This document shows, piece by piece, positions 1 through 7,721 of a stretch of 64,000 bases of DNA. The position numbers and the translations under genes are program-made. Source of the DNA: Pseudomonas sp. (lineage in GTDB: Bacteria; Pseudomonadota; Gammaproteobacteria; Pseudomonadales; Pseudomonadaceae); assembly GCA_030656145.1 (NCBI GenBank), contig JAUSOF010000083.1, positions 1 through 64,000 on the forward strand, written 5' to 3'. The notes under the pieces were generated by a model. That model did not search any database, was not told the origin of the DNA, and saw nothing but the letters and a program-made list of their open reading frames with translations. How positions within the stretch are numbered: the first letter of the stretch is position 1; every line of letters begins with the position of its first letter.

Positions 1-90
1 GCGCAGCGCCGGCTTCCACAAGGCGGCGAGCGAGGTTTTCGGGTGTTGCTGGGCGCTGTTCAGCGCAGGTTCAGTACGGGCATTCATCAT
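1..90 (-). CDS. kdpB: KdpB, potassium-transporting ATPase subunit B (N-terminal fragment)
   Basis: Only the first 30 codons are inside the window; the gene runs off the left edge. The reading starts MMNARTEPALNSAQQ and is preceded by a GGGAGAACC ribosome-binding site. KdpB is the P-type ATPase subunit of the KdpFABC potassium pump. It follows kdpA by 9 bases on the same strand, the standard kdpFABC order, and the call rests mainly on that position. Either of two adjacent ATGs (ending at 90 or 87) could be the start. Confidence 0.85.
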   Translation of the reverse strand, partial: MMNARTEPALNSAQQHPKTSLAALWKPALR

Positions 91-99
91 GGTTCTCCC

Positions 100-1800
100 T
101 TAGAAGCCCTGGAATAGAGTCAGGTGCTCGGCAATCGGGCCGAGAGCCAGTGCCGGCAGGAAGGTCAGGCCGCCGATCAGTACAACGGTCAAAGTCAGCA
201 GGGTGACAAACAGCGGGCCGTGGGTCGGGAAGCTGTTGCTGCCTACCGGCGAGCGTTTCTTCGCCGCCAGACTGCCGGCAATCGCCAGGATCGGCAGGAT
301 GTAACCGAAGCGCCCGAGCAGCATGGCCAGGCCAATCATCAGGTTGTGGTACGGCGTGTTGGCGCCAAAGCCGGCAAAAGCAGAACCGTTGTTGCCGGTG
401 CCAGAGGTGTAGGCATAGAGAACCTGGCTAAGGCCATGTGCACCTGGGTTGGTGATGGATTCATCAGGCCCTGGCAGAGTGGCCGCAAGGGCACCCAGAA
501 CCAGCACACCAATCGGCATCACCAGCAAGGTAGCCACCAGCAGGCGTACTTCGCGGGCTTCAAGCTTCTTGCCTAGATATTCCGGGGTGCGGCCGATCAT
601 CAGGCCGGCGAGAAATACTGCGATCAGCACAAACAGCAGCATCCCGTAGAGGCCAGCACCGACACCGCCGAAGATCACCTCGCCGAGCATCATGTTGAAC
701 AGCGGGATCAGCCCACCCAATGCGCTGAAGCTGTCGTGCATGGCGTTGACCGAGCCGTTGGAGGCGGCCGTGGTGGTCACCGCCCATAGCGCCGAAGCCG
801 TAGTGCCAAAGCGGCTTTCCTTGCCTTCCAGCGAGCCGCTCTGCTCAATCGGCAATGCGGCCAACGCAGGGTTCGGCTGATGCTCGGCATACAGAGTGCC
901 GCCCAGACCGACGCTGAACAAAATCAGCATGCAGACCAACAGCGCGCGACTCTGACGCAGGTCTTTAACGTAATGACCAAAGGTGAACAGCAGCGCAGCG
1001 GGAATCAGGATGATCGATGCCACCTCGAACAGGTTGCTCCAGGCCGTGGGGTTCTCAAACGGATGCGCCGAGTTGACACCGAAGAAACCGCCGCCGTTGG
1101 TACCCAGCTGCTTGATGGCAATCTGGCTGGCTGCAGGCCCGAGTGGCACAACCTGATCGGTGCCACCGATGGTGTGCGCGGTGATGTATGCGAGGAAGGT
1201 CTGCGGCACGCCCTGCCACACCAGCAGCAGCGCCAGTACCAGGCAGAACGGCAGCAGGCCGTAGAGCGTGGCGCGGGTCAGGTCGACCCAGAAGTTGCCG
1301 ACGCTGTTGCTCGAACGCCGGGCGATGCCGCGACAGAACACCACCAGCACGGCCAGGCCAACTGCCGGGCTGACGAAGTTCTGCACGCCCAGGCCAACCA
1401 TCTGGCTGAAATAGCTCATCTGCGCCTCGCCGCTGTACGCCTGCCAGTTGGTATTGGTGACGAAGCTCACGGCGGTGTTGAACGCCAGCGTCCACTCCAA
1501 CCCCGGCAATTGCTGCGGGTTGAGCGGCAAACTGCCTTGCAGCATCAGGATGGAGAACAGCGTCAGCAGGCTGATCAGGGTGAAGGCCAGCAACGCCAGG
1601 CTGTAGCTTTTCCAGTCCTGCTCGCGGTTGCTATCAACACCGGCGATCCGGTAGCACAGCCGCTCAACCGGCTGCAGCACAGGGCTGAGCCAGGTTTTTT
1701 CGCCTTCCATCACGCGGTACAGGTAACGCCCTATAAAGGGCGCCGGCAGCAGAACCAGGACGAAGAACGCCAGGATCAACGTGAAATCGTAACTGTGCAT
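100..1800 (-). CDS. kdpA: KdpA, potassium-binding channel-like subunit of the Kdp ATPase
   Basis: A 566-residue polytopic inner-membrane protein of normal family length. KdpA forms the K+-selective pore of the KdpFABC pump, which scavenges potassium when it is scarce. Filter-like segments typical of the family are visible: VTNTNWQ near residue 114, GTNGGGFFG near 233 and [14 protein letters not shown] in the C-terminal half. About ten hydrophobic segments span the length. It lies 8 bases after kdpF and 9 bases before kdpB, so the three form one operon. No kdpDE sensor genes are in the window. Confidence 0.97.
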   Translation of the reverse strand: MHSYDFTLILAFFVLVLLPAPFIGRYLYRVMEGEKTWLSPVLQPVERLCYRIAGVDSNREQDWKSYSLALLAFTLISLLTLFSILMLQGSLPLNPQQLPGLEWTLAFNTAVSFVTNTNWQAYSGEAQMSYFSQMVGLGVQNFVSPAVGLAVLVVFCRGIARRSSNSVGNFWVDLTRATLYGLLPFCLVLALLLVWQGVPQTFLAYITAHTIGGTDQVVPLGPAASQIAIKQLGTNGGGFFGVNSAHPFENPTAWSNLFEVASIILIPAALLFTFGHYVKDLRQSRALLVCMLILFSVGLGGTLYAEHQPNPALAALPIEQSGSLEGKESRFGTTASALWAVTTTAASNGSVNAMHDSFSALGGLIPLFNMMLGEVIFGGVGAGLYGMLLFVLIAVFLAGLMIGRTPEYLGKKLEAREVRLLVATLLVMPIGVLVLGALAATLPGPDESITNPGAHGLSQVLYAYTSGTGNNGSAFAGFGANTPYHNLMIGLAMLLGRFGYILPILAIAGSLAAKKRSPVGSNSFPTHGPLFVTLLTLTVVLIGGLTFLPALALGPIAEHLTLFQGF

Positions 1801-1808
1801 ATGCGCCC

Positions 1809-1898
1809 CTACGCCTGATCAGCGCGCAGCAGCGCAACCAACAAATAGATGAAAAGTCCCAAGGCCAGGCCTAGGGACACCCCGTCGAGAATGCTCAT
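1809..1898 (-). CDS. kdpF: KdpF, small membrane subunit of the Kdp ATPase
   Basis: A 29-residue single-span membrane peptide starting [16 protein letters not shown] and ending LLRADQA. KdpF stabilises the KdpABC complex. The start is set by an AGGAGCAAAC ribosome-binding site just upstream; a longer in-frame reading with upstream starts would lack this site and is not typical of the family. It is the first gene of the operon, so the kdp promoter should lie in the roughly 280-base gap between 1899 and 2179, where I see no other gene. Confidence 0.93.
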   Translation of the reverse strand: MSILDGVSLGLALGLFIYLLVALLRADQA

Positions 1899-2179
1899 GT
1901 GTTTGCTCCTTGTTACGGTGGCTACCGCTTGGAGCAAATTGTCGGCAACCAGGGCGTAAAGGAACGAGTGCGGGCGATGCCGCCCGGCATAAAGAAAGCG
2001 TAAATATCTGCGCTGCTGGTGAACAAAAACGTCCAGGCTCTTAGCTTGCCGGGGCATTTGGCTCTTGAGGAGTGTTGGTGGCGAGTGTTGTGGAGTATCT
2101 GAGCGAGTTGCTGCGTAAAGCTGGCTCGGGAAAGTGTATTTAGGATAAGTCCGCTTTTGGCCGAAAGCTGTCCATGGAC

Positions 2180-2386
2180 CTATGGATGGATTAGCTCATT
2201 CCGCAGAATCTGGATCGTCCTCGGCGCATCAATCGAAACACGTACGCTGCCTGACTCAATCTGGCGGATCTCCACAGTGATGCCATCACGTAGGAATTGA
2301 TGCAGCGCTTTCTCAAGGTCAGCACCAGGAGCAAGGGTCAGAACGATGGATTGGCCAGCGCGGCGGGTCAGCATGAGATGAGACAT
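2180..2386 (-). CDS. rsmN: RsmN/RsmF-type CsrA-family RNA-binding regulator
   Basis: A 68-residue protein starting MSHLMLTRRAGQSIVL. CsrA-family proteins bind GGA motifs in mRNA leaders and control translation. The N-terminal LTRRAGQSIVL matches the first strand of CsrA/RsmA. A helical insertion follows (ADLEKALHQFLRDG), and then strands ending SVRVSIDAPRTIQILRNEL with the conserved APR and R-N/D-E residues. The insertion between strands is the hallmark of RsmN (RsmF) of P. aeruginosa as opposed to classic RsmA. An AAGGAAGG site precedes the start. It is probably chromosomal and marks the left flank of the ICE, though membership of the element cannot be excluded. Confidence 0.8.
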   Translation of the reverse strand: MSHLMLTRRAGQSIVLTLAPGADLEKALHQFLRDGITVEIRQIESGSVRVSIDAPRTIQILRNELIHP

Positions 2387-2722
2387 AACATTACCTTCCT
2401 TGGTGGTTAAGTCATTATGAGGATAGTCGATAACTCAGCCCTGCCGGCGAACCAGCAGAGGTGCCGCCCCTCAACCGGCAACTCTCTTTCGTGCTGGCCA
2501 GTATTACAGCCCAGTAACGCCCACTGCTCCTCGCCATCTACCATGTCGATTCCCCAAGGTACAACTACGCCACAGTAGGTTGCCATCCTGAAACCCTCGG
2601 GCTAGAGTGCTTCCGTCGTGGTAAGTCCCGCGACCGGGAGTCGAAACCCGTGTTTTGTCTGAGGCGCGGTAGCGTCATAGCTGTGTAGCCTGTGCTCGTT
2701 TTATCAGGTTACTGCATTTCTA
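2387..2722. other. Intergenic region, probable left border of the ICE
   Basis: This 336-base stretch holds no convincing open reading frame. It separates the RsmN-like gene from the first ICE leader structure. The left attachment site should lie here or just to its left, but I found no copy of the dusA 5' sequence in it. Confidence 0.4.
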
Positions 2723-2800
2723 TGGCGGACCGTGCGGGGCAGGCTTTTGCCTGGCCGGTTCCCTCGGACGCCGGTATTTCGCCCCCCGTACGGTTCGCCA
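2723..2800 (+). ncRNA. Predicted structured RNA (three-way junction) in the ICE leader
   Basis: Bases 2723-2739 pair with 2784-2800 in a 17-bp stem. Its only two non-Watson-Crick positions are G-U pairs in plus-strand RNA (28 with 95, 34 with 89), which points to selection at the RNA level on this strand. Inside are a perfect hairpin (CAGGC-TTTT-GCCTG, 2740-2753) and a weaker CCGG-based hairpin (2755-2774). A second short hairpin (2829-2835 with 2845-2851) follows before the first small genes. It could be a cis-acting leader controlling the downstream ICE genes or a separate small RNA. I do not recognise a named RNA family. Confidence 0.55.
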
Positions 2801-2860
2801 CCATTTCCGAGTCGAAACGGCACTGGTGGCTCCTCTAACTGTCCGAGGAGCATAAGGAAA

Positions 2861-2947
2861 ATGCGCTACCCCTTTTTTACCCAAGAGCTCCGCCTTGGTC
2901 TTCTGCCTTTGTCGTTCACTTCCACTCTGGAGGTGCGCCATGGCTGA
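2861..2947 (+). CDS. Possible 28-residue leader peptide
   Basis: A short reading frame starting MRYPFFTQELRLG, preceded by ATAAGGAAA at good ribosome-binding distance. It ends at 2947, overlapping the start of the next gene at 2940, which would allow translational coupling. It lies directly downstream of the structured RNA, as a regulatory leader peptide would. No homology is recognised and chance cannot be excluded. Confidence 0.3.
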   Translation: MRYPFFTQELRLGLLPLSFTSTLEVRHG

Positions 2948-3215
2948 GTTCGAAACCTGCGTTGTCCCTTTTCCACGGCGGCCGAGTCCGCTGCACGAAT
3001 CCGAGCCCTCTCCTTTTCCAGTCGAGGCTGCCGCCGAGCTGCGCGCAACCATGCTGGGCAATCTGTTGGATCAAATAGCCGAACCGGATGGTTTTCAGGC
3101 ACATAACTTACGCCTAAGGGTTACGGCCTACTCGGCCCTGGACCTGCTAGATGAGCTGGTGGTGCTGTACCGACGCGCGCTGTCCGAGGCGCGAGGAGGT
3201 GTCAGCCATGAGTAG
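2940..3215 (+). CDS. Small ICE protein of unknown function
   Basis: A 91-residue protein starting MAEFETCVVPFPRRPSP. The start is supported by a CTGGAGGTG site six bases upstream. The N-terminal third is proline-rich and the rest is mainly helical. No signal peptide or membrane segment is seen. Its stop overlaps the start of the next gene by 8 bases, so the two are probably co-translated. I do not recognise the family. Confidence 0.7.
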   Translation: MAEFETCVVPFPRRPSPLHESEPSPFPVEAAAELRATMLGNLLDQIAEPDGFQAHNLRLRVTAYSALDLLDELVVLYRRALSEARGGVSHE

Positions 3216-3504
3216 AGGCATCATGACCTTGCTGCCCCCGCACGATGGTCATCCTGGCATGGAGATTACCTGGGCAGCGGATTGTCGGCAGGCCTTCAAC
3301 CAAGGCGTGAGCTTCGCCCAGACCTGGCTCGACAATGCCCGCAGCGGCTGGCTTTGGGCCGTTATGATCGCCGAGCGCGATCTATTGCCTTGCGCCATAG
3401 AGAGGCGGGCCTTCGAAGTGGGCTTCCTCAGCCGCATCCATCAACGTTTATGCTCGCCACTGTGTAGCGATGAGCTAATCAAGGATGCGGCGTTGAGCAG
3501 CTGA
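3208..3504 (+). CDS. Small ICE protein of unknown function
   Basis: A 98-residue protein starting MSRGIMTLLPPHDGHPG, translationally coupled to the preceding gene through an 8-base overlap. It contains one Trp-rich segment (SGWLWAVMIAERDLL) and a helical C-terminus, with no signal peptide. I do not recognise the family. Its place between the leader RNA and ardA suggests an early-expressed accessory gene, but this is inference. Confidence 0.65.
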   Translation: MSRGIMTLLPPHDGHPGMEITWAADCRQAFNQGVSFAQTWLDNARSGWLWAVMIAERDLLPCAIERRAFEVGFLSRIHQRLCSPLCSDELIKDAALSS

Positions 3505-3566
3505 GCCGGCATTGCCGGCATTCCCGTTGCTGATGCGCTTACTGCGCGCATCGTTTCCATATGGCC

Positions 3567-3594
3567 CCAGCAGGTCGATGCATCGACCTGCTGG
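3567..3594. repeat. Perfect 28-bp palindrome
   Basis: Bases 3567-3594 equal their own reverse complement with no spacer; the centre is GATGCATC. It lies 63 bases after the small-gene pair and about 220 bases before ardA. It may be an operator for an ICE regulator, or a strong hairpin when single-stranded. Confidence 0.75.
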
Positions 3595-3601
3595 CAGGGC
3601 T

Positions 3602-3620
3602 GTCACCACGCGATGGTGAC
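3602..3620. repeat. Inverted repeat, 7-bp arms
   Basis: GTCACCA at 3602-3608 pairs with TGGTGAC at 3614-3620 across a 5-base spacer. It sits 7 bases after the 28-bp palindrome, so the two form adjacent stems. Confidence 0.6.
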
Positions 3621-3817
3621 GCTTCAGCATTCTATGAGCAGGGGTTCTTGCCCCCTCAAAATCAAGATAAATAGACGGTTTCCACCCGGCCGCTGCGCTG
3701 GGCGGAGCCTCCGCGATTTTTCTGGATTTTTTCACGACGGCCTTAGTCGCCCTAGTCGGCAGGGGGTCATGCGCGACGCAAAGCGCAGAACCCTGACGAC
3801 GAAAGGAGCTGAAGACC

Positions 3818-4330
3818 ATGAGCCAAGCAATCAGAATCTACGTAGCCGATCTTGCCGCCTATAACGCGGGCCACCTGCATGGCGAATGGATCGATGCGAC
3901 CCTGGACACCGACGACATTCAGGCGCTGATCAACGCCATGCTGGCCAACTCCCCTGTGGATGGCGCAGAGGAGTACGCCATCCTCGATTACGAGGGCTTC
4001 GACGGTTACAGTCTTGGCGAGTACGAAGGCATCCAATCCGCTCACGAGATCGCCTGCTTTATCGAAGAGTACCCGGACTTCGGCGGCGCGCTGCTCGCCC
4101 ACTTCAACGACCTTGATGATGCCCGCCAGGCAGCTGAAGAGTGCTATTGCGGCTGCCATGCATCGCTGGCCGACTACGCACAAGAACTGACCGAGGAAAC
4201 CACCACCATTCCCCAGCACCTAAGCCACTACATCGACTACAAGGCCATGGCCCGTGACATGGAGTACAGCGGCGACGTGTTCACCCTCGAGACCGGCTTC
4301 GAGCAAGTGCACGTTTTCTGGAACAGGTAG
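3818..4330 (+). CDS. ardA: ArdA-type antirestriction protein (DNA mimic)
   Basis: A 170-residue, strongly acidic protein of typical ArdA length. ArdA proteins imitate bent B-form DNA and block type I restriction enzymes, protecting an incoming element in a new host. The start MSQAIRIYVADLAAYNAG and the following HGEWIDA match the conserved ArdA N-terminus, and the EEYAILDYEGF segment is also typical. Asp/Glu runs are spread over the whole length. An AAAGGAGC site precedes the start, and a strong terminator follows immediately, so it is transcribed as a discrete unit. Early expression during conjugal entry is the usual role. Confidence 0.93.
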   Translation: MSQAIRIYVADLAAYNAGHLHGEWIDATLDTDDIQALINAMLANSPVDGAEEYAILDYEGFDGYSLGEYEGIQSAHEIACFIEEYPDFGGALLAHFNDLDDARQAAEECYCGCHASLADYAQELTEETTTIPQHLSHYIDYKAMARDMEYSGDVFTLETGFEQVHVFWNR

Positions 4331-4340
4331 GGGAAGCGCA

Positions 4341-4374
4341 GAGCACCGGGTTACCCCCGGTGCTCTTGTTTTTT
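4341..4374 (+). terminator. Rho-independent terminator after ardA
   Basis: GAGCACCGGG (4341-4350) pairs with CCCGGTGCTC (4356-4365), followed by TTGTTTTTT. It starts 11 bases after the ardA stop. Confidence 0.9.
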
Positions 4375-4513
4375 GCGCCCCTGCCCTGCGACACCCGCGC
4401 CCCCCACCCATAACCTGATCCTCTGCCGCTGATGGCCAGGAGATCAGCTGCTGTCATCACATCCGCCAGATGGGTGAAGCAGCTAACCGAATCAGGCCGA
4501 GCATTCAGACATT

Positions 4514-4633
4514 TACGGTATTACGCATCCGCACAGATGCGCTAATCCGCTTTCACGGATCTACGGATTTGTGGGAATCCTGATTTGCGCTTCTACGGTT
4601 TTACGGAAAAGCGGGCAAACGTATTGCCGGCTT
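4514..4633 (+). repeat. Three degenerate 40-bp tandem repeats (iteron-like)
   Basis: Paired TACGG-type boxes start at 4514/4522, 4554/4562 and 4594/4602. The boxes of each pair are 8 bp apart and the pairs are exactly 40 bp apart. The rest of each unit is AT/GC mixed and less conserved. They lie upstream of the HTH gene and repA, as a replication origin, centromere or operator array would. A closely related segment occurs inverted inside trbI (40834-40861). Confidence 0.6.
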
Positions 4634-4725
4634 TGCACCAAAGCGTAAAGCCGCAGATCCGCAGGGCTGGTGATGTTTCAGTACAGCAAATACCTTCCGG
4701 TCATTGCCGTTCACATCACGCCTGA

Positions 4726-4757
4726 GCGTGCTCAGTCAGAGATCAGACTGAGCACGC
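4726..4757. repeat. Perfect 12-bp inverted repeat upstream of the HTH-repA genes
   Basis: GCGTGCTCAGTC (4726-4737) is repeated inverted at 4746-4757 with an 8-base spacer. It ends about 107 bases before the HTH gene. It could be an operator for the HTH protein or RepA; there is no T-run to mark it as a terminator. Confidence 0.6.
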
Positions 4758-4864
4758 ATCAATCCAGGCTCCTTTCGTCCCCTCATTCGCTTAGACACAA
4801 CCCGGCATGATCGAGCGCGACGACTGCCGCACGGTGCACCTCCCAGCTCAACGGAGGACTCACC

Positions 4865-5236
4865 ATGTCGCATACACCCGAGTTGCACAGGCACCCTCGC
4901 CTCGTCGATCTAGACTCGCCCCACCACCGCAAAGCCGGGCCGACGTCGCATGCCATGAGCCCGTCAGCGCGCGATAACGCGGGAGAACCCCAGAAGCCCA
5001 TTCAGGCCCCTCGCTACCTGACCAACGACGAAGCAGCGGACTTCCTGCGCCTCTCGCCGCGCACACTGGAAAAGCAGCGGGTGATCGGCGGCGGGCCGCG
5101 CTTTCGCAAGTTCGGCCGGCGGGTGATGTACGCCGTGGCCGATCTCGAAACCTGGGCGGATGCGCGCAGCTTTGAGACCACCTTCGATCCCGAGTACCTC
5201 GAGCGCCACCCGGGAGCGAGCCGCCATGACCAGTGA
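4865..5236 (+). CDS. Helix-turn-helix DNA-binding protein (MerR/AlpA-excisionase type)
   Basis: A 123-residue protein with a disordered N-terminal 50 residues and a winged-helix domain of the excisionase/MerR type (YLTNDEAADFLRLSPRTLEKQ, then FRKFGRRVMYAVADLETWAD, about residues 57-107). Such proteins regulate replication genes or direct excision. The start is supported by an ACGGAGGACTC site. It overlaps repA by 4 bases (GTGA), and this pair is the usual arrangement in Tn4371-like elements, so a role in repA control is likely. Confidence 0.8.
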   Translation: MSHTPELHRHPRLVDLDSPHHRKAGPTSHAMSPSARDNAGEPQKPIQAPRYLTNDEAADFLRLSPRTLEKQRVIGGGPRFRKFGRRVMYAVADLETWADARSFETTFDPEYLERHPGASRHDQ

Positions 5237-6093
5237 AGCCGTCTCTGCCCATGCACCACTGCAAGCGCATGCAGCAGGCGCAACGCGAACAGCTGGATCT
5301 ATTCCGTGCCCTGCCGGGCGACATGGCTCCACGCGACGCCCAGGACCTGATGGCGCATCCGTTCTTCTCGCTGGCCAAGTCGCGGCGCACGGAACCCATC
5401 GACTTTCGAGCGGGCGAGGTGACGGTGCGGGTCGAGGGCACACTGGAGCATGGCATCGCCACGATCTGGGATGCCGATATCCTGATCTGGGCGGCCAGCC
5501 AGATCGTCGAAGCGCGCGATGCAGGAATTCCCACCTCGCGGCTGATGCGGGCAACGCCCTACGAGATCCTGCGTTTCATCGGTCGTGGCACCTCGCTGCG
5601 CGACTACCAGCGCCTGAAAGCTGCCCTGGATCGCCTGCAGTCGACCAGCGTGGCCACCTCGATTCGCGAAACCACCGGCCGACGGCTGCACCGTTTCTCC
5701 TGGATCAACGAGTGGAAGGAGCTCGCCGCGGCGGATGGCCGGCCACTGGGCATCGAGCTGATCCTGCCCGACTGGTTCTACAGCGGGGTGCTCGACCAGG
5801 CCCTGGTGCTGACCATAGACCCCGGCTACTTCCGCCTCACTGGCGGTATCGAGCGCTGGTTGTACCGCCTGGTACGCAAGCACGGCGGTCGCCAGGAGGA
5901 CGGCTGGCAGTTCGACTTCCGGCACCTGTACCGCAAATCGGGCAGCACAGCGCGCTATTCGGACTTCGCCTTCGACCTGCGGGCGCTGGTGGTTCGTCAG
6001 CCGTTACCCGGGTACCTGTTGAAGATCGAGCGCATCCCACCCTCGACCGAGTTGCTGGCGTTTCGGCCCGTGCCGTACACGGCACGGGGATAA
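5233..6093 (+). CDS. repA: RepA-type replication initiator
   Basis: A 286-residue protein of the plasmid replication initiator RPA/RepA family found in broad-host-range plasmids and Tn4371-like ICEs. The conserved core includes PRDAQDLMAHPFFSLAKS, IATIWDADILIWAAS, RGTSLRDYQRL and HRFSWINEWKE. It should bind iterons and open the origin, letting the excised circle replicate. The start chosen is GTG at 5233, coupled to the previous stop; ATG at 5251 or 5269 is possible because family similarity begins near QREQLDLFRALPG. Iterons and an AT-rich stretch follow the gene. Confidence 0.88.
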   Translation: MKPSLPMHHCKRMQQAQREQLDLFRALPGDMAPRDAQDLMAHPFFSLAKSRRTEPIDFRAGEVTVRVEGTLEHGIATIWDADILIWAASQIVEARDAGIPTSRLMRATPYEILRFIGRGTSLRDYQRLKAALDRLQSTSVATSIRETTGRRLHRFSWINEWKELAAADGRPLGIELILPDWFYSGVLDQALVLTIDPGYFRLTGGIERWLYRLVRKHGGRQEDGWQFDFRHLYRKSGSTARYSDFAFDLRALVVRQPLPGYLLKIERIPPSTELLAFRPVPYTARG

Positions 6094-6117
6094 CCTGGGC
6101 AAAAGCTGTGAATTCAC

Positions 6118-6262
6118 TCGTGCTATCAGGCGCAAACCGGCTCGTGCTATCAGGAGTACGACTATCGTGCTATCAGGCGCACGAACGCCTCTACAGGCCA
6201 CGACTGGCGTGGCCTCCAGCCTCCCTTAACTTAACTAACGTAAAAGCTCTAACTTGTTATTG
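6118..6262. other. Candidate replication origin: three iterons and an AT-rich segment
   Basis: The 13-mer TCGTGCTATCAGG occurs exactly at 6118-6130, 6142-6154 and 6165-6177, a period of 23-24 bp (about two helical turns). It is followed by an AT-rich stretch at about 6225-6262 containing TTAACTTAACTAACG. Directly repeated initiator boxes next to an AT-rich unwinding region, just downstream of repA, are the classical layout of an iteron origin. Confidence 0.7.
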
Positions 6263-6322
6263 GGGCAGCCCCCTGCTGTGGACAGGTGCTGCGCGACGGC
6301 ATTTTGCCTGGAGGACCAGGCC

Positions 6323-6961
6323 ATGATCGTCGCCCTGCTCAACCAGAAAGGCGGGGTCGGCAAGACTACCCTCGCCACCCATATTGCCGGTGAACTGGCC
6401 CTTCGCGGCCAGACCGTGATCCTGCTCGATGCCGACCCGCAGGGCTCGTCGCTGGACTGGACGCAACGGCGCAGCCAGCAGGGCTTGCCCAGGCTGTTCA
6501 GCGCCGTCGGCATGGCGCGCGAGACCCTGCACCAGGAAGCCCCGGAGTTGGCCAAACAGGCCGACCACATAATCATCGACGGCCCACCCCGCATCGCCGC
6601 ACTGGCGCGCTCGGCGCTACTGGCAGCAGATCGCGTGTTAATACCTGTGCAGCCCAGCCCTTACGACCTGTGGGCCAGCGCAGAGATGGTCAACCTGATC
6701 CGCGAGGCGCAGGTGTTCAGGCCGTCACTGCGCGCCGCCTTCGCCATCAACCGTCGCGTCAGCACCACGGTGATCGGCCGCGAGGCCCGCGGTGCCCTCG
6801 CCGACCAACCGTTGCCCGCCCTGCTGGCCGAAGTGCGTCAACGCATCGTCTTCGCCGAGAGCGTGGCCGCTGGGCGGCTGGCACGCGAACTGGCCCCCGA
6901 CAGCGCCGCCGCGCGCGAGATCAGCAGCCTGGTCGACGAACTTTTGAGGTGGACGACATGA
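6323..6961 (+). CDS. parA: ParA-family partition ATPase
   Basis: A 212-residue short ParA/MinD-family ATPase. The deviant Walker A motif [10 protein letters not shown] is at residues 7-16 and the LLDADPQGSSLDW switch follows. It drives segregation of the element's circular form, using the small DNA-binding protein encoded next. The start has a CTGGAGGACC site; no N-terminal HTH is present, as in type Ib ParA. Its stop overlaps the next gene's start (ATGA). Confidence 0.92.
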   Translation: MIVALLNQKGGVGKTTLATHIAGELALRGQTVILLDADPQGSSLDWTQRRSQQGLPRLFSAVGMARETLHQEAPELAKQADHIIIDGPPRIAALARSALLAADRVLIPVQPSPYDLWASAEMVNLIREAQVFRPSLRAAFAINRRVSTTVIGREARGALADQPLPALLAEVRQRIVFAESVAAGRLARELAPDSAAAREISSLVDELLRWTT

Positions 6962-7200
6962 ATGCCAAGCGCATCGGCATAGGTGCGCGGCCACTGGCCG
7001 ATCCGCAGGCCGAAACCTGGATACGCCAGGGTAGCGCCAGCGACACCAGCAAGAGCGTCCGCTTCACGGCTCGGCTGACCCTCGACATCACGCCCGCGCT
7101 ACGCGCCCGCATCAAGCTCGCCGCCTTCAGCCGAGGCATCACCGTGGCCGAGATGTTGCGCGAGTTGCTGGAGCAACAGTTCCCGGAGGCCACACCATGA
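6958..7200 (+). CDS. Small ParB/ParG-like centromere-binding partner of ParA (inferred)
   Basis: An 80-residue basic protein with a flexible N-terminus and a C-terminal segment of ribbon-helix-helix character (SVRFTARLTLDITPALRAR, then IKLAAFSRGITVAEMLRELL). It overlaps parA by 4 bases and the following DUF2840 gene by 4 bases. Size, fold and position fit the centromere-binding partner of a short type Ib ParA. The function is inferred from context. Confidence 0.7.
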   Translation: MNAKRIGIGARPLADPQAETWIRQGSASDTSKSVRFTARLTLDITPALRARIKLAAFSRGITVAEMLRELLEQQFPEATP

Positions 7201-7721
7201 CGACCAACACCCTGGCCCTGGCGGAGCAATCGCCACCAGTACTGACGGAGTGCGTGCACGACATACCGCTGACGCGCGTCTTGCTGGCTTATGTGGAGCA
7301 ACGCTTAAACCTCTACCTGCGTTTCGGTCACCCAGCGCAAACCCGCCGGCTTGATCACAGGAGGAGCATTGCGCTGCTCGCGCCAGGCACCCTGTTCTGC
7401 CGTATTCGCTGGGAGGCCAACGACTACGGTACGACTCGCTGGCAGTTGTTAGTGCTGCAGGCCGGGACGCTCCACGAGCCGGTGCAACGCATCGCAGGCA
7501 TCTGGCCCGGTGCGAGCGTCCTGCTGCAAGCAGATGGCGACAAACAGGTACGCGCCGTACTCGCACAGATTGATGCTATCGAGGCGCTCGGCCTCGACCC
7601 CACGCAGGTGCCCCCACGTTACTGGCGTACGTTGGGTAACCGCCTGCGCGCACGCATGCCACTGCCCGCATATACCTGCGCAAGGCATGCCGCCTGGATT
7701 GCGGGGAGTGCGCTGCATTGA
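7197..7721 (+). CDS. DUF2840-family ICE protein
   Basis: A 174-residue soluble protein found between parA and traF in Tn4371-like elements. The family carries no established function. The segment LRFGHPAQTRRLDHRRSIALLAPG and the Trp/Arg-rich centre are typical. It overlaps parB-like by 4 bases and traF by 1 base (TGATG), showing tight coupling within the transfer operon. Confidence 0.8.
   Translation: MTTNTLALAEQSPPVLTECVHDIPLTRVLLAYVEQRLNLYLRFGHPAQTRRLDHRRSIALLAPGTLFCRIRWEANDYGTTRWQLLVLQAGTLHEPVQRIAGIWPGASVLLQADGDKQVRAVLAQIDAIEALGLDPTQVPPRYWRTLGNRLRARMPLPAYTCARHAAWIAGSALH

Larger units (their letters stand above)
3505..3817. other. Gap upstream of ardA with two strong inverted repeats
   Basis: There is no gene in this 313-base gap. 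It carries a perfect 28-bp palindrome and a second 7-bp-arm inverted repeat, listed separately, and presumably the ardA promoter near its right end. The ardA ribosome-binding site (AAAGGAGC) lies at its end. Confidence 0.5.

Noticed and set aside
880..1818. Long plus-strand frame opposite kdpA
   Set aside because: Gln/Arg-rich antisense shadow of kdpA with no recognisable sequence.
2600..2660. tRNA T-arm-like sequence (GGGAGTCGAAACCCG) near the left ICE border
   Set aside because: No cloverleaf or anticodon arm can be built around it; not a tRNA or tRNA fragment.
5160..6326. Long open frame overlapping repA on the same strand
   Set aside because: Arg/Pro/Gly-rich shadow of the high-GC repA frame; no family signature, while repA in the other frame is clearly conserved.
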